64,000 bases of DNA from Paracentrotus lividus (GCA_940671915.1 CALNVZ010003433.1:18820051-18884050), one strand, 5' to 3'; shown: positions 42,101 to 54,452, counted from the first letter of the stretch. Program-made: numbers and translations. The notes: a model not told the origin generated them from the letters alone.

Positions 42101-45100
42101 GGGGGGGGGCATGATGGGCACCCCCTAAGATCACGCCTGCCGATTGCGAGACTGCGCCGAAAATTTGCACGATGGTAGTGTGTCATGTAATCTACAAGAT
42201 TGAGTTGTTAATTTTTGCGAAATAATATTGATTTATTTTATATGAATTAATTATGCTAATTTATGCATGAAATCATACTTTTTGCTCTAATTGAAAAAAT
42301 AAAGCTCCTAGAATGCTAATTTTTGTGTATTATTATTCCTTATAGCATTCCTAACAATTGTACTAGGAAAAAATTCTAGTATCGAAATTAATTTCTTATA
42401 AATTTTATTGTTTTATAAATTTCTTATGCATTTCTTTGTTTTTTCGACCTTTTGTTTTTCTTTGTTTTTTTCGCAAAAATTATTAGAGAACCATTTTGAA
42501 GCAAAATAATGCTAAAATAAATTGATTTCAGCCAATGAAAGTGAAAATAATCATATCTTTGTGAATAAGGTGAGAAAACTCCATTTGCATTGACTTTGTA
42601 CACAAAATCACGTTTTTGAGCTGTTTTCGGTCTGACGGATATTTTTGAAAATCGTGCAGCGTCGTAGCGGTACGACCGATTTTCGCGAAAATGGTTTCAA
42701 AAGATGCGCGACACTTGTAAGTATAAAGTCAGCAAGCGGCGCGATCAAAAAATTTCGCGTGGCGGAATGGTCGCGGAAAATGTCGAGGGGGGGCCCCATG
42801 ATGGCCCCCCCAGTCTTTTGAGGGTTAAAGAAGTTTCATAGATATCTTACTTGTGACTTGCAATCAGGCCTTAGCCTTCTGTCTCCTCCATGTCTGATTT
42901 CAGCCATCTTACGTGTTAGAGCGTGTGCTAGAACTACAGTCAGTGGCATGCATTCTTCTGTTTCATCAGTAGCATAACCAAACATCAAGCCCTGTCAGGA
43001 AAAAAAGAAAAAAAAAAAAAAAAAATCAGAATTAAGATAATACGCCATCGTAGGTTCCATGCTTATTTTATTCATAAACAGTCCTGGAGGAACTTTTTTT
43101 TATTCTATCTAAATTCAGAAGTTTGGGGCATTTAAATCCAAATGCTAGTGAAGAGCCTCATTGTAATTCTTATTTGATACCACAAGTGAATTCGCTTTCA
43201 AAGATCTTTGGCATTTATTACACCTGCAGGCTCCACAGTAGCAACTAAAAACATCTGGATTGAATAAATGTCATGCAAAAGGCACAAGTTCTGGGATTTG
43301 GAACATTACAACATGCTTGAGAACGGGGCAAAGAACGGGGCACCTTTTTGAAGCGTTAAATAAAAAGCAGATACAGTCTATTCCTGTTATAATGAGGATG
43401 GATACAATGAGATTTTGCTTACAATGCATTTCTCCCAATCCCGATTTCAAACATATACACCTGCCCATAAGTTCTGTAGAGCAAGATTTCGATATAGCAC
43501 AGTAATTTGCTTTATAGGAGGGGACTGTTGTTTGATGATCATTAAATGGGGCATAGATGTGTAGAAATATTACCTGATCTCCTGCACCGATATCATCATC
43601 AGATTTTCCTACATGAACAGAGTCTGCAATCTCTTGAGCCTGCTGCTCAATGGCTACTAGAACATTGCAAGTATCATAGTCAAAACCTGCAGATTGGGAG
43701 GAGACAGAAGGACTTAAAATAATTTACAGATATCATTACAAAGAAAATATATGGTCAATTTGATTCCTGATAGTTTGGGAGGTAGCAAAGTGGATGATAC
43801 ATATTGCATGACACAAGTTCTGTGATTTCTGTATCACAGGTGATTAAGATGGTGACTCTTAGATTTTATTGACAATCGAGGTTTTAGTTTTCCACTAATT
43901 ATCAAAACAACTGGAGAACTATTTAGAACTGTATGTAAAATGATTCCATTGAAACATCTGAAAAATTAATAATTATCAGATACATTTGCTGATTTTTTTT
44001 CTTCTTTAAAACAAAGTTATTTCGGTAGTAATCGTACATTGTGTGGTTACCTCCACTTCTATAATTAATTTCTATCATTGTCTGCCCATTTTTAAAAATA
44101 TTAATTTTCACATCTGTTGGCTACATGGTCTATTGTTTTACCTTGTGAAGAATCGTCATATCCTATAGCTTTAATGGCGTTTCTGACACAGGACTGGTAG
44201 TCTACATGGGCGTTTGAGGTCACCTCACCAAACACCATAATCATACCGGTCTTTGAGGCACATTCTGCACAAAAGAACAAGATAAATTCCAAGATTAGAA
44301 TAAACTTTCACATTAAATATATTAAAATGCCTGCGTATACAAACTGGTGTAAAGACTGCTCAATATGAGACAAGAAAAATAGTCTATACAACAGGTTATC
44401 TAAAAACAAGTTTCAATTGGAAATCCTGTTCACTGGAAACAGTGGTTCTTTATGAGTAATGTAGGTGATCTTTTAGTTATATTACACAGGTTGTCGCCAA
44501 AGCAAATTTTACTGTCCTTACATGTAACTGTTGGATGATAGTGGAATCCTTATTTCCTTCAATATTCTCTCTGAATTTGCTAAATAATATCAGTGAAATG
44601 AAAATCTATTTCCTTTTAGAGAATATTTAACGATATATAGGCATTCAAAATGTGTGCAATGGTATCTTTCCAATGTTCTATCAAATATTCAGTTCCCTAT
44701 TTCCAGAGTTGTCTCATAAATTTAACTGCCAACGCCTACAGTACTTTGGCAAGAAGCCTTTCCATCTGAACTTTCCTGAAATAATATTTACTGTACATAC
44801 AGTTGATTCAAATACCTACACAACTAAATATGTTTAGCTAAAAAATTCAGCAATAAATAGCTCATCAGGTACTGTATCAAATTAAAGTGTCAAGAGTGTA
44901 CACAATTGCATTGATTCCCACATTTTTAATAACAGCTTGAATAAATGTGAACCAACAGTAATACATGTATATGTCTAAATCACAAACAGAATATCAAGTT
45001 CGCACAGCTTTTGTATTAGATGAATCATCTGTGAAACTTAAGTGCTGAGATTTTAATGCTAAATCGTAATTATTATACGTATCAAGTATTGCATCATGCA

Positions 45101-48100
45101 AAGGTTTTATTGAATGCCGAAGCATGCCTATCATATCTGGCAATAAGTGTATTCAGTAAACTGCCCATGTGGGCAATTCCACAGAAATCCGGACATGACA
45201 TCAAAAAAAGAAGTGTGTCCTAAGTTATTTAAAATTTACCTGGGCCCGTATTCCAAAAAAGCATGAAATTTAAGCATTTTTGCTTATCTTTAAAATGCGT
45301 ATTCCATAAATACGGCTTACTAAGAATTCAAATTGAACATAAAAAATGAGAATTTTATCCTAACTTTAAGCCTACTACCTAGTGGCTTAACTTTAATGTT
45401 GATTATATGGCAAGCTCATTTGAGACCACACAAATTAAAAATGCCGATATTAATAAAATTCAGAATTTTGCTTGATGTTTTCTCACCTCAGACAAAGCGC
45501 TTAACGTGTTTGGAATAAAAGCTAAGAATTTTTGTTCCTGGACAAAATCTTAGAAAAGATACTTAGACTTAAGCAAAATTGCTTAAGTATAGTTTATGGA
45601 ATAGGGGCCCTGAATCCTAATGTCATGGTTGTTGTTAGATATATAAAATCTCTCAAATTCATTAAAAAAAAAATTAAATTTTCGTTGATTTCAATTAAAT
45701 CTGTAATCCTCATTAAAAACGAATATGTGGGAAAGTACATGTACATAAGCCAAATTCACTCAGATTTTGATAGTTTCTTTTATTATTTTTCCATAATTTT
45801 TTATCCCAAAGTGAAAAGGGTGAATACTTTGGTGTATTCCAAAAGTCATGGAACATTTAGTAAATTACAAAGGGACGAAAAGCAGAGCAGATGTATGGGT
45901 AATGTCAGTTGCCGACATCCCTTCAGTAAATAGCATAAAAGATAAATATAATTATTTTCTTTTGATTGCACATTTTACTAAAGAGTCTAGGTAGGGGCCT
46001 ATGATATCATATCAAATTTATCACTCTACCATGTCTCGGATATGAGATGATGTGGTTGGAATCCACACCATCAAAATCCATGTCTGCTTTCTGTAACGTC
46101 AGGTACCGACGCATATTTTTTCGTCATTTCATGGGGAAAAAAAGTTTGGTCAAATTTTTTTCGCCCTATCTCTTCAGTTTCATGAGATTATTGATTAGAA
46201 GACCAAAGTATTATTATCTATTGAGTTACAATACAAATAATCAAGAAAATTAATGTTGTGTGTAAGGTCAGTTACCGTGGAATTGCCCATGTGATGACAA
46301 TATAACCTCCCCCCAATTCTATTTCTGTTCCCTTGGACTACCATACTGCTTATATTTCAAGTGCAAAGCATATTCCACATCATCTAAATATGATTTATAA
46401 TAGAATATTCTGTCCTATCTCAAACAGTGAGAAAAATGAGAGAAACCATGTGTACCCCAAAATTAAATGTTTTATCAGATCATAACTCAGCAGTCCAAAA
46501 ATAAACCTGGACACCTTACACTTCAAAATGTGTAAATATTTGTTTCTACCTTCTGTCTGCACATTTCCGTTTCCCTAAACTTTACCTTACTTTTAATTTA
46601 TTAAACATGAAAATCCACATCATGCTAATAGCCACCCCCTTCCTTTCTGCATAACCTTTATTCAGTCATTAATAAATCATTTAAGACAAATACATTGAGT
46701 TTGTTTTACAAAATTAGTCCCATTCTGTCCCACGTGGACTCCACAAAATTGATTACACATTGCATCATCATATAAAAGACAATCCACAAAGTATGATTAA
46801 AAGATGATGAAACCGGGTGCTTAGACATGGGAATGTTACCATCTGTCTTCCATATGGCAAACCCAAACGTTCAATAAAATAGCAAACCACTAAACAACCA
46901 AGCTAGCCCAGGAATATCGTAACAAGTTTTAGAGCATACAATTATATAATATGATATTTTGTGAAAGTTAATTGGAGAAAAGTTTCATGTTGGGGGAAAA
47001 AATTGTTCTTCAATAAGACGACAGGAAATATGCAATCATTGAATATTCAATATTTTCACCACTCAATAACAAACATCATGTAGTAGGAGTTAATAGGAAA
47101 TTAATGGAGAACTTGTTTTGTTTTCCCATTGTGAGACAGGATATGACAATGCAGTTTAGTTTGTGTATAGAATGTGCTAGTGTCTTATGGTTACATATTT
47201 GTATGTAAGATTGGCATATTCTAGATGATGTTGTTTACATTAAAAAAGAAAGGTTAGTACTGTACAAGTCCATCTCATGACTCAGCAAAAATTTAACACA
47301 TGATCAACATGCATCACCTGGCAATCAAAGCATGTTCTGTGAGGGTTGGACATGTTGTTCAAAATATTCATCATTTTATTCTCAAATTAGGACGAGGGCA
47401 AGACTGCTTGAGAAGGTTTTTAAATTAATTTATTTCAATATAATCATAGATTTGTGCTTGATTAAAATTGGTGGCAAGCAAATACATCAACCCCCCCCCC
47501 CCGTTTCCTCCAAACTTGATAAGGTCAATGAACTTACCACAAGCGACCTTTGCGTTGGGGTCAATGGCAAGATGGGCATCCAGGACAGCATCACTGACTT
47601 GATCACAGATTTTATCTGGAAAAGAAAAGAAAAAACAAAAACTTATATTTATTATATATATATATATATTATATTTTTTTTATACATAATATAATTTATT
47701 CCTCTTGATAACACATTTGAGGCATGATTATGAAGAGAGCATAGGACTTGATGATGAAGTTGATGTACTAGTATAGATATATGACTGCTTTGAGGGGCAT
47801 GGCCGTTTCTAGACTGCTCGAGGGAAATTCCGCATCTGCTATAACCCAAGATCGCAGGTCGCGGGTTATGGCAGATTCGGAGGTTCCCGAGAGCAGTCTA
47901 GAAACGACCGTGCCTCGAAAATAAAAGCAGTCAGTATATTTTTTATATGCCGAAAAACAAGTTGATCTAAAAAATAAGATACATGGTCTAATTTAGACCT
48001 AACTAAGTAAATTATCGACCAAATCGCGCTGCAAATTATGGTATCTGAAATCATCGCATCGCACAAAGCAGCCTTATGCGCGTAAACAAATGGGATCGCG

Positions 48101-51100
48101 CTACTATGCCCGTTGCTAAGGGGACATTCAGGGGGCAACGGGCATAAATCCAAGTACTATTGACTGATGATTTGTTTTGGGGGAATGGTTAAAGACATGA
48201 CCAAGCTTTTGACCAATCAGAGGACAGGATTATTCAACATTCTTAAAGTGAGTTATATAATGCCCTTTGTTAAGGCATTAACCCTTTAGCACCTAGAGAC
48301 TGCGTGAAAGGTGTCAGATTACTCACTAGCTGAAAGGATTATGCTGTGTTTCAAGCAGGTTTTTTCAATAAATTTGTTTTTCTTTTTTGTGAATCGAACA
48401 GCACACATTCAATGGTTAATCCACAAGAAGCATGGGCATGTTTCATCACATATTTTTTATACTATCTTGATTATAGCGTGCTTAAGACAGGGGCATTTTG
48501 GGGCGGTCTTGGGCGGTTTAGGTGCTAAAGGGTTAAGGCTACTCTAGTCTTATTATGAACAACCTCAAGAAGCTTACAGTATTTTCAACAAAACGTGAAA
48601 GATTTTAAAATCGAACACCATGATCATGACAGGATATGTACATGTATTACTGTAAAATTAAATTTGAGAAATTTATACACATTCAAAAGCTTAATTAACA
48701 CAAGTAAGATGTTGGGCGGAACAAACATCTCAATGGATGTCTTCTGGAATTCACATCATCATCCTCCCAGGGCAGGTTCAAATGAACCACATGTACTTAG
48801 CAGTCTCTTGAAAGCCAAAAGGATGTTAACCATCTGTGAAATGTTATCATGTCATGTCCTTCTGACAGTCAGCAGACAAGTCTACTAGAAGCATTACATT
48901 CCAAGACGGGTCATCGCATGTCGTCTTCCTAATTACAGGACAATTTTAAACAACTGCAAGATAGAGGAGGGCTTTTATTAGAATGAGTTGATGAGACTAC
49001 ACTGTTAGGAGAAGAGGACAGGGTCTGATGACAAAAGATGACAGGAGAAAGATAGAAATAAAGGAACTTAGAACTAGGAAATCCTGACAGATGGAAACAG
49101 ATGAAAATAGAGGGAAAAGATTAATAGATATCTATGAAGTCCCAAAAGAGAGTCTATAACAGGCAACTATATTTGATAAAAACAAATTTCACTTGTCTTA
49201 ATACATAATTTGGAATAGTGTTCAAGATTGAAGAAGGTAAAATTAACAGTAGAAAAAGATGAAAGGTACATAGACACAAAGCTTGATGGGAATTGATTGA
49301 CCAAAGCTGACAATGCCTGTACAGGTCACTGATAGTTCAGCTGAACATTCCAGTCAGATGCAATATTCAAGATGCAATACGAAAACTGCCTCATCACTGC
49401 CACAACAAAACCAAACACGTAGGAAATTAAACAATGACTCTACAGTTGTGAATAATAGACTACGAGTATATTTGTATGCAGATTGCTGTCAAACAATCCC
49501 AACCCATAAACACACAAGCCCTTCTCTGTAATATTGACGGATAAGATTAAATCCCAGTGCAGGGAGGCAGTACCTTGACAGAGAGCATCCTCTTCAGGCA
49601 CTTCAGATAGGCATAAATACATGTACTGCATATTGCTCTACATGAATTCATGAAAAACACTAAGGCCCGAATTCACAAACGTGGTTTAGTTAGTCCATGG
49701 TCTAAATCAGGTGGTTTGTGAATACCAAAATTTAGACCATGGTCTAAATCCGTGGTTTAAACAATTGATTTAGACCATGGACTAACTAAACCACGTTTGT
49801 GAATTCGGGCCTAAGATTCTTTGACAAAATAACAAAAGTACCCAAATAAATATGGAATTTAATCTGTGATAGCAGGTATCAGGAGGCAGGACTTTTCCTT
49901 CATTCAGAAGTTATGTAATATTACAACTTACTGGAGTAATTTAGACCCATTCAAACAAACTCAAGGTTTACTGTGGCTCTTTTTGTCATTAAGTGGGGCT
50001 CTTTCAAGAGTAACTACAAGAATCCACTAACTTACAATGTAGGGCAACTGAACAGGGTACGTGTGTGAAAATCAGAGGGCACTTTAATTATTCACTACAT
50101 TGTAAAATGTTAACCCAAACCAACTGGCTGCATGCCATCACAATGGAGACAAATCTAAAGCCATTTCATGAGCAATTAACAAGAGAATTGTGCTATTTAC
50201 TAAACCACAATACACATATCAACACACACATAAAGTTATGAACATGCATGACTTGCAAAATAATGTATGCTTTTGAACTGAAGCCATGCAAACATTGAGA
50301 GAACGTATTACTCATAATTCATTCTAGAAAATATTTGCAATGAAGCATAGTAATGCAGTAATGAGAAGTGGATAAGAAAGAAAATTCAAACTTTTCCCAC
50401 ATATCACTCTTACGCCACCAACACAAATAATTAAATTCAAAGAGCGTAAAGTTTGGTCAACCTAAAGCAAAGAAGCCTAACTTTTCATGTTGTTTTTCTT
50501 GAGAAGTTGTATTATGAAATAAATATTGTATTAAATCAAACAATGCAACCACGAATCTTTTTTGCTGATTCAGCAGATCTTATTAACTAAGTCTTGCCGA
50601 CAAGGTGGATAAACTTTTGTCTTGAGCTGTAAGTAGGCTTTATGTTCAATCTAATTCTATAATTCTCTTTAGTTGCTAAGGAGTTTGTCATTGACTGATT
50701 GACAATGGACTCTGCAATTTCTCTATTTGCATTATATGTATAAGAAGATTGAAAAAAATAAATATTATGCACGTCACTTTGGCATATTGCCAACCATCCA
50801 AAGTTAAACTTTGTCTATTTTAGATTTAAACATGCTTTTATCCATTGCACATAAAATCTATTTGTTTCACCCTATAGACCAATCTGTTTTGTATTCAAAG
50901 AAAATGTTGCCCATGCCACGAAAGCTTGCCCAATCACCCAGCAAATGATGCATTCAATGCAGAACCTTCTCATACAAACACTTTTATTTGATCCATCGGT
51001 AATTGCTCTGCGACCAATCCGTAACATTAATCATATGGAGAACTTTAATCATGGAACTATTTACATGTAGATGTACCTAATATCAACTTTTTTGCAGATC

Positions 51101-54100
51101 ATCTTCCAGCAAAGGTGATCTTCGAAACCTAATGTATTCTTAAATCAGTATTTTCTTGGACCAGCTTAATTTATATCTTTCTCTCACAATATACAAACAA
51201 ACCACCCACCTCTCTTTAAAGAACAACCAACATAGGACCTGGTAGGTAATCCCTATTGGTGATAAAGCATAACAAAAAATTTGCTGAGCTAGCAAATTTG
51301 GATAGACCCTCTTATCGTTTCCCTCACGTCCCCCTCTGAAACGGAAACTATATTAATCAAGATTTTAGTATTTGAACTGTGTGCAAGGTGTCTTTGTAGT
51401 TTTAACAAACCTGTCAGAAACTTGGGATTCCAAGTAATTTCATTTCGTTTAAAAAAAAACAAGAGCAAGATTCAGTGTATGCTTTCAAGGGTCGAAGGTC
51501 ATTTCGAACTGCTTTTAACCAGATTGGAATTATCTATGTATTTCTCTTCTTCATGACAAACAATGATTGATTCACTATGTTTACCCTTCTCCTTAGTATT
51601 TTAAGTATAGTGTGATGCTGAGCGAGGCCCTGCCAAAAGTCCAATTATTTATGTACGATCTAACCTTCTACACTATTTACTCCTTTTTATGTTTATGTTT
51701 AGTTCAAGCAAAGATTAAATACACCACATCAGCATCACATTTTATCTGGATATTTATTTTATTGCAGGTCTTTTATTGATTATTCTACTTTGCCACAAAG
51801 ATTTGGCATTAACTGGTGACGTTTCATTTTAAAGAGCCACATCTGCCTGATAGATAAGCATTAACTCGTAGGCCTATATGAAGCTCTGTTTACTTGTTTT
51901 TTTTTTTGTCTATTGTCCAAAAACTTCTGGGGGGCGTTTCACGAAACCGTCATAAGTCTAACTTCTTGACTAAATCGGAGATAGTGAACAACTTGTCCAC
52001 AAGCGGGTTCCACGAAGCCCTCTCTGACAAGATCGAGGACAACAAGCTGACTAAATACTTATGACAGCTCCGAACCTGTCATATCTTTTGGAGAGCGCTG
52101 ATTCGTCAATCAAACGCAATTTATGGCAAGCGATCGGTTTGGGCGAATTGTATTTGCCGCGACAATCTCGATTTTCTCATTTTTGTTCATACAAAATGTG
52201 ACAACCTCAGGATTTTGGTCTAATATGCAGAAAATAAATGGTTCTTAACAATTGAGTGCTTTTAATATCCAATAAAGAAATAATATCTAGTAATATATCC
52301 AATCAAGAAATAATATTGAGTAAATTGCAAAAGCATTATTTAGCCTACCATAAAGCTATATAAAGAGACACGCAGAGACTACGTTGGTAGTTAAAATCGA
52401 TCTAATAGTCCCAAAATAAGTAATTTTAAATAGATTTTTTAAAAATTACAATGCACTATTGATTTCTTTTTGTCAGCAAACAGAAAATTTAGGGAAAACC
52501 TCAATCTAGCTCCATTTTCAGCTAGCATACTTTTTTATAGTCTGATTTACGAAACTATCAAATTAGCGCATCCGGGGGTACCCATCTCATGTTCTGACGT
52601 GGACTTATTAATTTCATGATTGACACCTTCTAAATATATGCAGTAAGAAAGATTGTACGTTTTAATACACATTATATAAATTATACATAATTTTATGAGT
52701 TTTCATACTGTCAAATAGACCGATTTTATCACTTCAATTTTCGATAATATTGAAAATTTTGCTAAACCACAATTTCTAAATATCAGCGAAACCGTGATTA
52801 AGGCTATTACTCGATGACATCATCTCCGATAACATCGATATCACAAGTTGTCTAACTTGGAAAAGCTTTGTGTAATCGACTTAGTAAGATTGGAGCTAAC
52901 TACGTGGTTGGCGGATAAAGATATGACTAACTTGTCCATGGTTTCGTGAAACGCCCCCCTGAGGGGCGTGATCTTCGGGTTAAGCTCATTCCTCAATGAC
53001 CCAAGCTCTTTTGAAGAAAATGTTGTTGCTTGTAAGTATTTAGTGACAATGCGTTCTCAGTAGGTTTCAAACCCTAAATGTTTTTTTTAAGCTTTATTTT
53101 CAACATCATAATATACTAACAATTCAATTCACATCAATGGAGGTAATTAAAAAAGACCCCCCCCCCCGACTTTGAAATTCTACATATCTTTAAATGTGTG
53201 TGTGTTTTTTTTTTGTTTTTTTTTAAGCTTCATTTTCAACATCAAATTGATTTAATGTTTGAACAATTCAATTTGTATGAATAGAGTTTAAAACAAAATA
53301 AAATCCATCCCCCAAATTAAAATATTGTCATAGCTCTACTACACTGTCAGATCAATTGGAGTTCCAACTTGTTCTGACAACACTCATTTGCATAATTTCA
53401 AAAAAACAAAAACAAAACAAAAAAAACAAAAAAAAATTCTGCCGCAAGAGTATTTAATATACAGGTACCGATCTACATGTATCTAATTCCTAAACCAATG
53501 AATAAAAGAAACCAAAAAACTAGGGCCAAAAAGTTTAGAGGAGATAAACAACATTAAACATGATTACAAACAAAATATCAATTCCATCAATTTTCATCAT
53601 TTTTACAAAATGCAAGGCCAAGGACAGGGCTTCATTTCTTACTTTAAAAAGGAAAAAAAAAATTTTCAAAGTAACATTCTTAATTTTACTTGAAAAATGA
53701 GGAAATACTGTGATCCACACCGAACAAGTTAGATATTAAAATTCTCTGAATTTCAAATTAATTAAAAATTTACATGTTGTTGTTAAATCTACACAGATTT
53801 TCCAGACATAGATCAAGACTATTTTGGTTTTGAAATTTCACTGTTATTTACAATATTGAGCCTGCCTTCGCACAATTACACTTAAAATATTGCATTGCAT
53901 TGTTTATTTAAAATTAAACCGCACCTGAACGTGTGATTCAATGATTGAAAGTGCAACTGTGTTATTTTGGAGAAAGCACCAAATTCATTCCGTTGAATAC
54001 ACTCAAAAGAAATTATCCATCTCTACTAATTTATTATATTAAAATAACAAAATAAAAATTGCTAGAACAATCTCAAATATAACATTAACAACATGAATGA

Positions 54101-54452
54101 GACTGAGAGTAAATGAACATGTGCACAGGCAAAGTCATTGGCATTGCATCAGTAACTGTTGTCAATGTTGTTGAATTGTGCATGTATTGTACAATAACAA
54201 GCGCATGCGCAGTAAACATAAACACACACACACACACGCCACATGCAGGCTAGTTGGCTCGCGCGGCGCGGCTGGTGCAGCGATAGTGGAAGCCGGGAAT
54301 TTCGGATAAGCCTGGCCCCTCCAGTGCGAAAACACCCTTAAATATCAATTTCTACAGAATTACTCACCTGGATGCCCCTCTCCTACGGATTCAGAAGTGA
54401 AGAGGAAGGTGTCTCCCTCAGCCAAAGATGAAACATGGTTTTCTTGAGCCAT
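39016..54452 (-). CDS. MAT2A: S-adenosylmethionine synthase (methionine adenosyltransferase)
   Basis: Makes S-adenosylmethionine from ATP and methionine in the cytosol, the main methyl donor of the cell. Eight coding exons give 392 residues (human MAT2A has 395). Visible motifs: [11 protein letters not shown] across exons 1/2 (catalytic His 27), [17 protein letters not shown], the ATP motif GAGDQG across exons 4/5, [34 protein letters not shown], the P-loop-like [30 protein letters not shown] and [11 protein letters not shown]. All phases agree. The start ATG at 54452 is the only in-frame ATG in exon 1. Intron 1 is long (6.75 kb). The gene is complete and looks functional. The symbol reflects the vertebrate MAT2A/MAT1A pair; which of the two is orthologous cannot be decided. 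Confidence 0.96.
39306..39439 (-). CDS. MAT2A: SAM synthase exon 7
   Basis: Encodes [20 protein letters not shown] then [20 protein letters not shown]. Donor GTAAGT, acceptor CCACCAG. A truncated LINE begins within about 20-30 bases of the acceptor. Confidence 0.95.
39455..40012 (+). mobile_element. 5'-truncated non-LTR retrotransposon (RT C-terminal tail)
   Basis: The plus-strand frame encodes [33 protein letters not shown] and FKRVLKEFL, stop at 39735. This matches the C-terminal tail of CR1/Jockey-type reverse transcriptases (H-x-Y-x-T-R, then W-N-S-L-P). A 3' UTR with a GACCCCGTTGTAAATAAGC-type sequence and an A-rich end follows. It lies antisense in intron 6 of the SAM synthase gene. 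Confidence 0.85.
40254..40999. mobile_element. TTAA-flanked element (piggyBac-like ends), copy 2
   Basis: TTAA at 40254-40257 and 40996-40999. Inverted ends CCCTAATCTGCCCGGG. G/C runs sit inside both ends. The interior (ATGAATTTTAGCTGAAAACA, GACTTTGTACATGAAATCAT) is the reverse complement of copy 1 at 22480. Inserted in intron 6 of the SAM synthase gene. Confidence 0.9.
41228..41629 (-). CDS. MAT2A: SAM synthase exon 6
   Basis: 134 codons in phase 0. Encodes [78 protein letters not shown] and [13 protein letters not shown], the heart of the active site. Donor GTTAGT. Confidence 0.96.
41770..41945 (+). repeat. (CAT)n/(CAC)n microsatellite in intron 5
   Basis: Imperfect ATCATCACC-type repeat of about 170 bases. 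No coding significance. Confidence 0.8.
42043..42828. mobile_element. TTAA-flanked element (piggyBac-like ends), copy 3
   Basis: TTAA at 42043-42046 and 42825-42828. Right end CCCTCAAAAGACTGGGGGGG (reverse). The left end has CCCTCA, about 27 extra bases, then CAAGACTGGGGG with a 24-base G run. The interior matches copy 2 (TATGCATGAAATCATACTTT type). Lies in intron 5 of the SAM synthase gene. Confidence 0.85.
42851..42991 (-). CDS. MAT2A: SAM synthase exon 5
   Basis: 47 codons in phase 0. Encodes [40 protein letters not shown] and RPDCKSQ. Acceptor CTGACAG, donor GTAAGA. Confidence 0.95.
43574..43686 (-). CDS. MAT2A: SAM synthase exon 4
   Basis: Encodes [19 protein letters not shown] and [16 protein letters not shown], including the conserved ATP-binding GAGDQ. 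Phase 1 to 0; donor GTAATA. Confidence 0.95.
44142..44264 (-). CDS. MAT2A: SAM synthase exon 3
   Basis: Encodes [20 protein letters not shown] and [15 protein letters not shown]. Phase 1 to 1; acceptor TGCAG, donor GTAAAA. Confidence 0.95.
44265..45239 (-). other. Intron 2 of SAM synthase, 3' part
   Basis: AT-rich; no element recognised in this part. Confidence 0.5.
45240..45612. mobile_element. GGCCCGTATTCC element with CTG duplication, copy 2
   Basis: Element 45243-45609 flanked by CTG on both sides. Shares ends and interior with 32609-33055 but is about 80 bases shorter. Right end slightly decayed (ATAGGGGCC). Confidence 0.9.
45613..47537 (-). other. Intron 2 of SAM synthase, 5' part
   Basis: AT-rich, no gene or clear element seen. 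A C run at 47491-47502 lies close to the donor of exon 2. Confidence 0.45.
47538..47615 (-). CDS. MAT2A: SAM synthase exon 2
   Basis: 78 bases, phase 1 to 1. Encodes [20 protein letters not shown] and NAKVAC. D-K completes the GHPDK motif begun in exon 1. Acceptor TTTTCCAG, donor GTAAGT. Confidence 0.96.
47777..47940. mobile_element. Foldback element in intron 1
   Basis: Arms ATGACTGCTTTGAGGGGCAT and CGTTTCTAGACTGCTCGAGG are matched by the reverse complement of GAGCAGTCTAGAAACGACCG and AAAAGCAGTCAG. The loop centre is AAGATCGCAGGTCGC. Ends approximate. Confidence 0.75.
48278..48536. mobile_element. TTAA-flanked element (piggyBac-like ends), short
   Basis: TTAA at 48278-48281 and 48533-48536. 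Ends CCCTTTAGCACCTAGAG and the reverse of CCCTTTAGCACCTAAAC. 251 bases. The interior is unrelated to the three longer TTAA elements. Confidence 0.88.
48537..49660 (-). other. Part of SAM synthase intron 1
   Basis: No gene seen. Purine-rich between about 48955 and 49125. Confidence 0.4.
49661..49814. mobile_element. Near-perfect palindromic MITE with TAA duplication
   Basis: Element 49664-49811 flanked by TAA on both sides. Outer arms GGCCCGAATTCACAAACGTG then GTTTAGTTAGTCCATGGTC are exact inverted repeats. TAA duplication fits the TWA preference of PIF/Harbinger elements (established knowledge). The high arm identity suggests youth. Confidence 0.92.
49815..51926 (-). other. Part of SAM synthase intron 1
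   Basis: AT-rich sequence of about 2.1 kb with only short open frames. I see no gene and no clear repeat. Confidence 0.4.
51927..52961. mobile_element. 1-kb TIR element, GGGGGCGTTTCACGAAAC ends, CTG duplication
   Basis: Element 51930-52958 (1,029 bases) flanked by CTG on both sides. Inverted ends GGGGGCGTTTCACGAAACC; CAACTTGTC/TAACTTGTCC-type motifs recur near both ends. No transposase. The longest member of the group with G-rich TTTCA ends seen here. Confidence 0.88.
52962..54367 (-). other. Part of SAM synthase intron 1 next to exon 1
   Basis: AT-rich with C, T and A runs near 53160, 53205 and 53400. A (CA)n run lies at about 54221-54236. A GC-rich patch (54257-54280, GGCTCGCGCGGCGCGGCTGG) lies about 90 bases inside intron 1. 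Confidence 0.45.
54368..54452 (-). CDS. MAT2A: SAM synthase exon 1
   Basis: Encodes [20 protein letters not shown] then ESVGEGHP and one base of the next codon. Donor GTGAGT at 54367. The start ATG at 54452-54450 is preceded in frame only by non-ATG codons. [13 protein letters not shown] is the family N-terminal signature. Confidence 0.95.
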
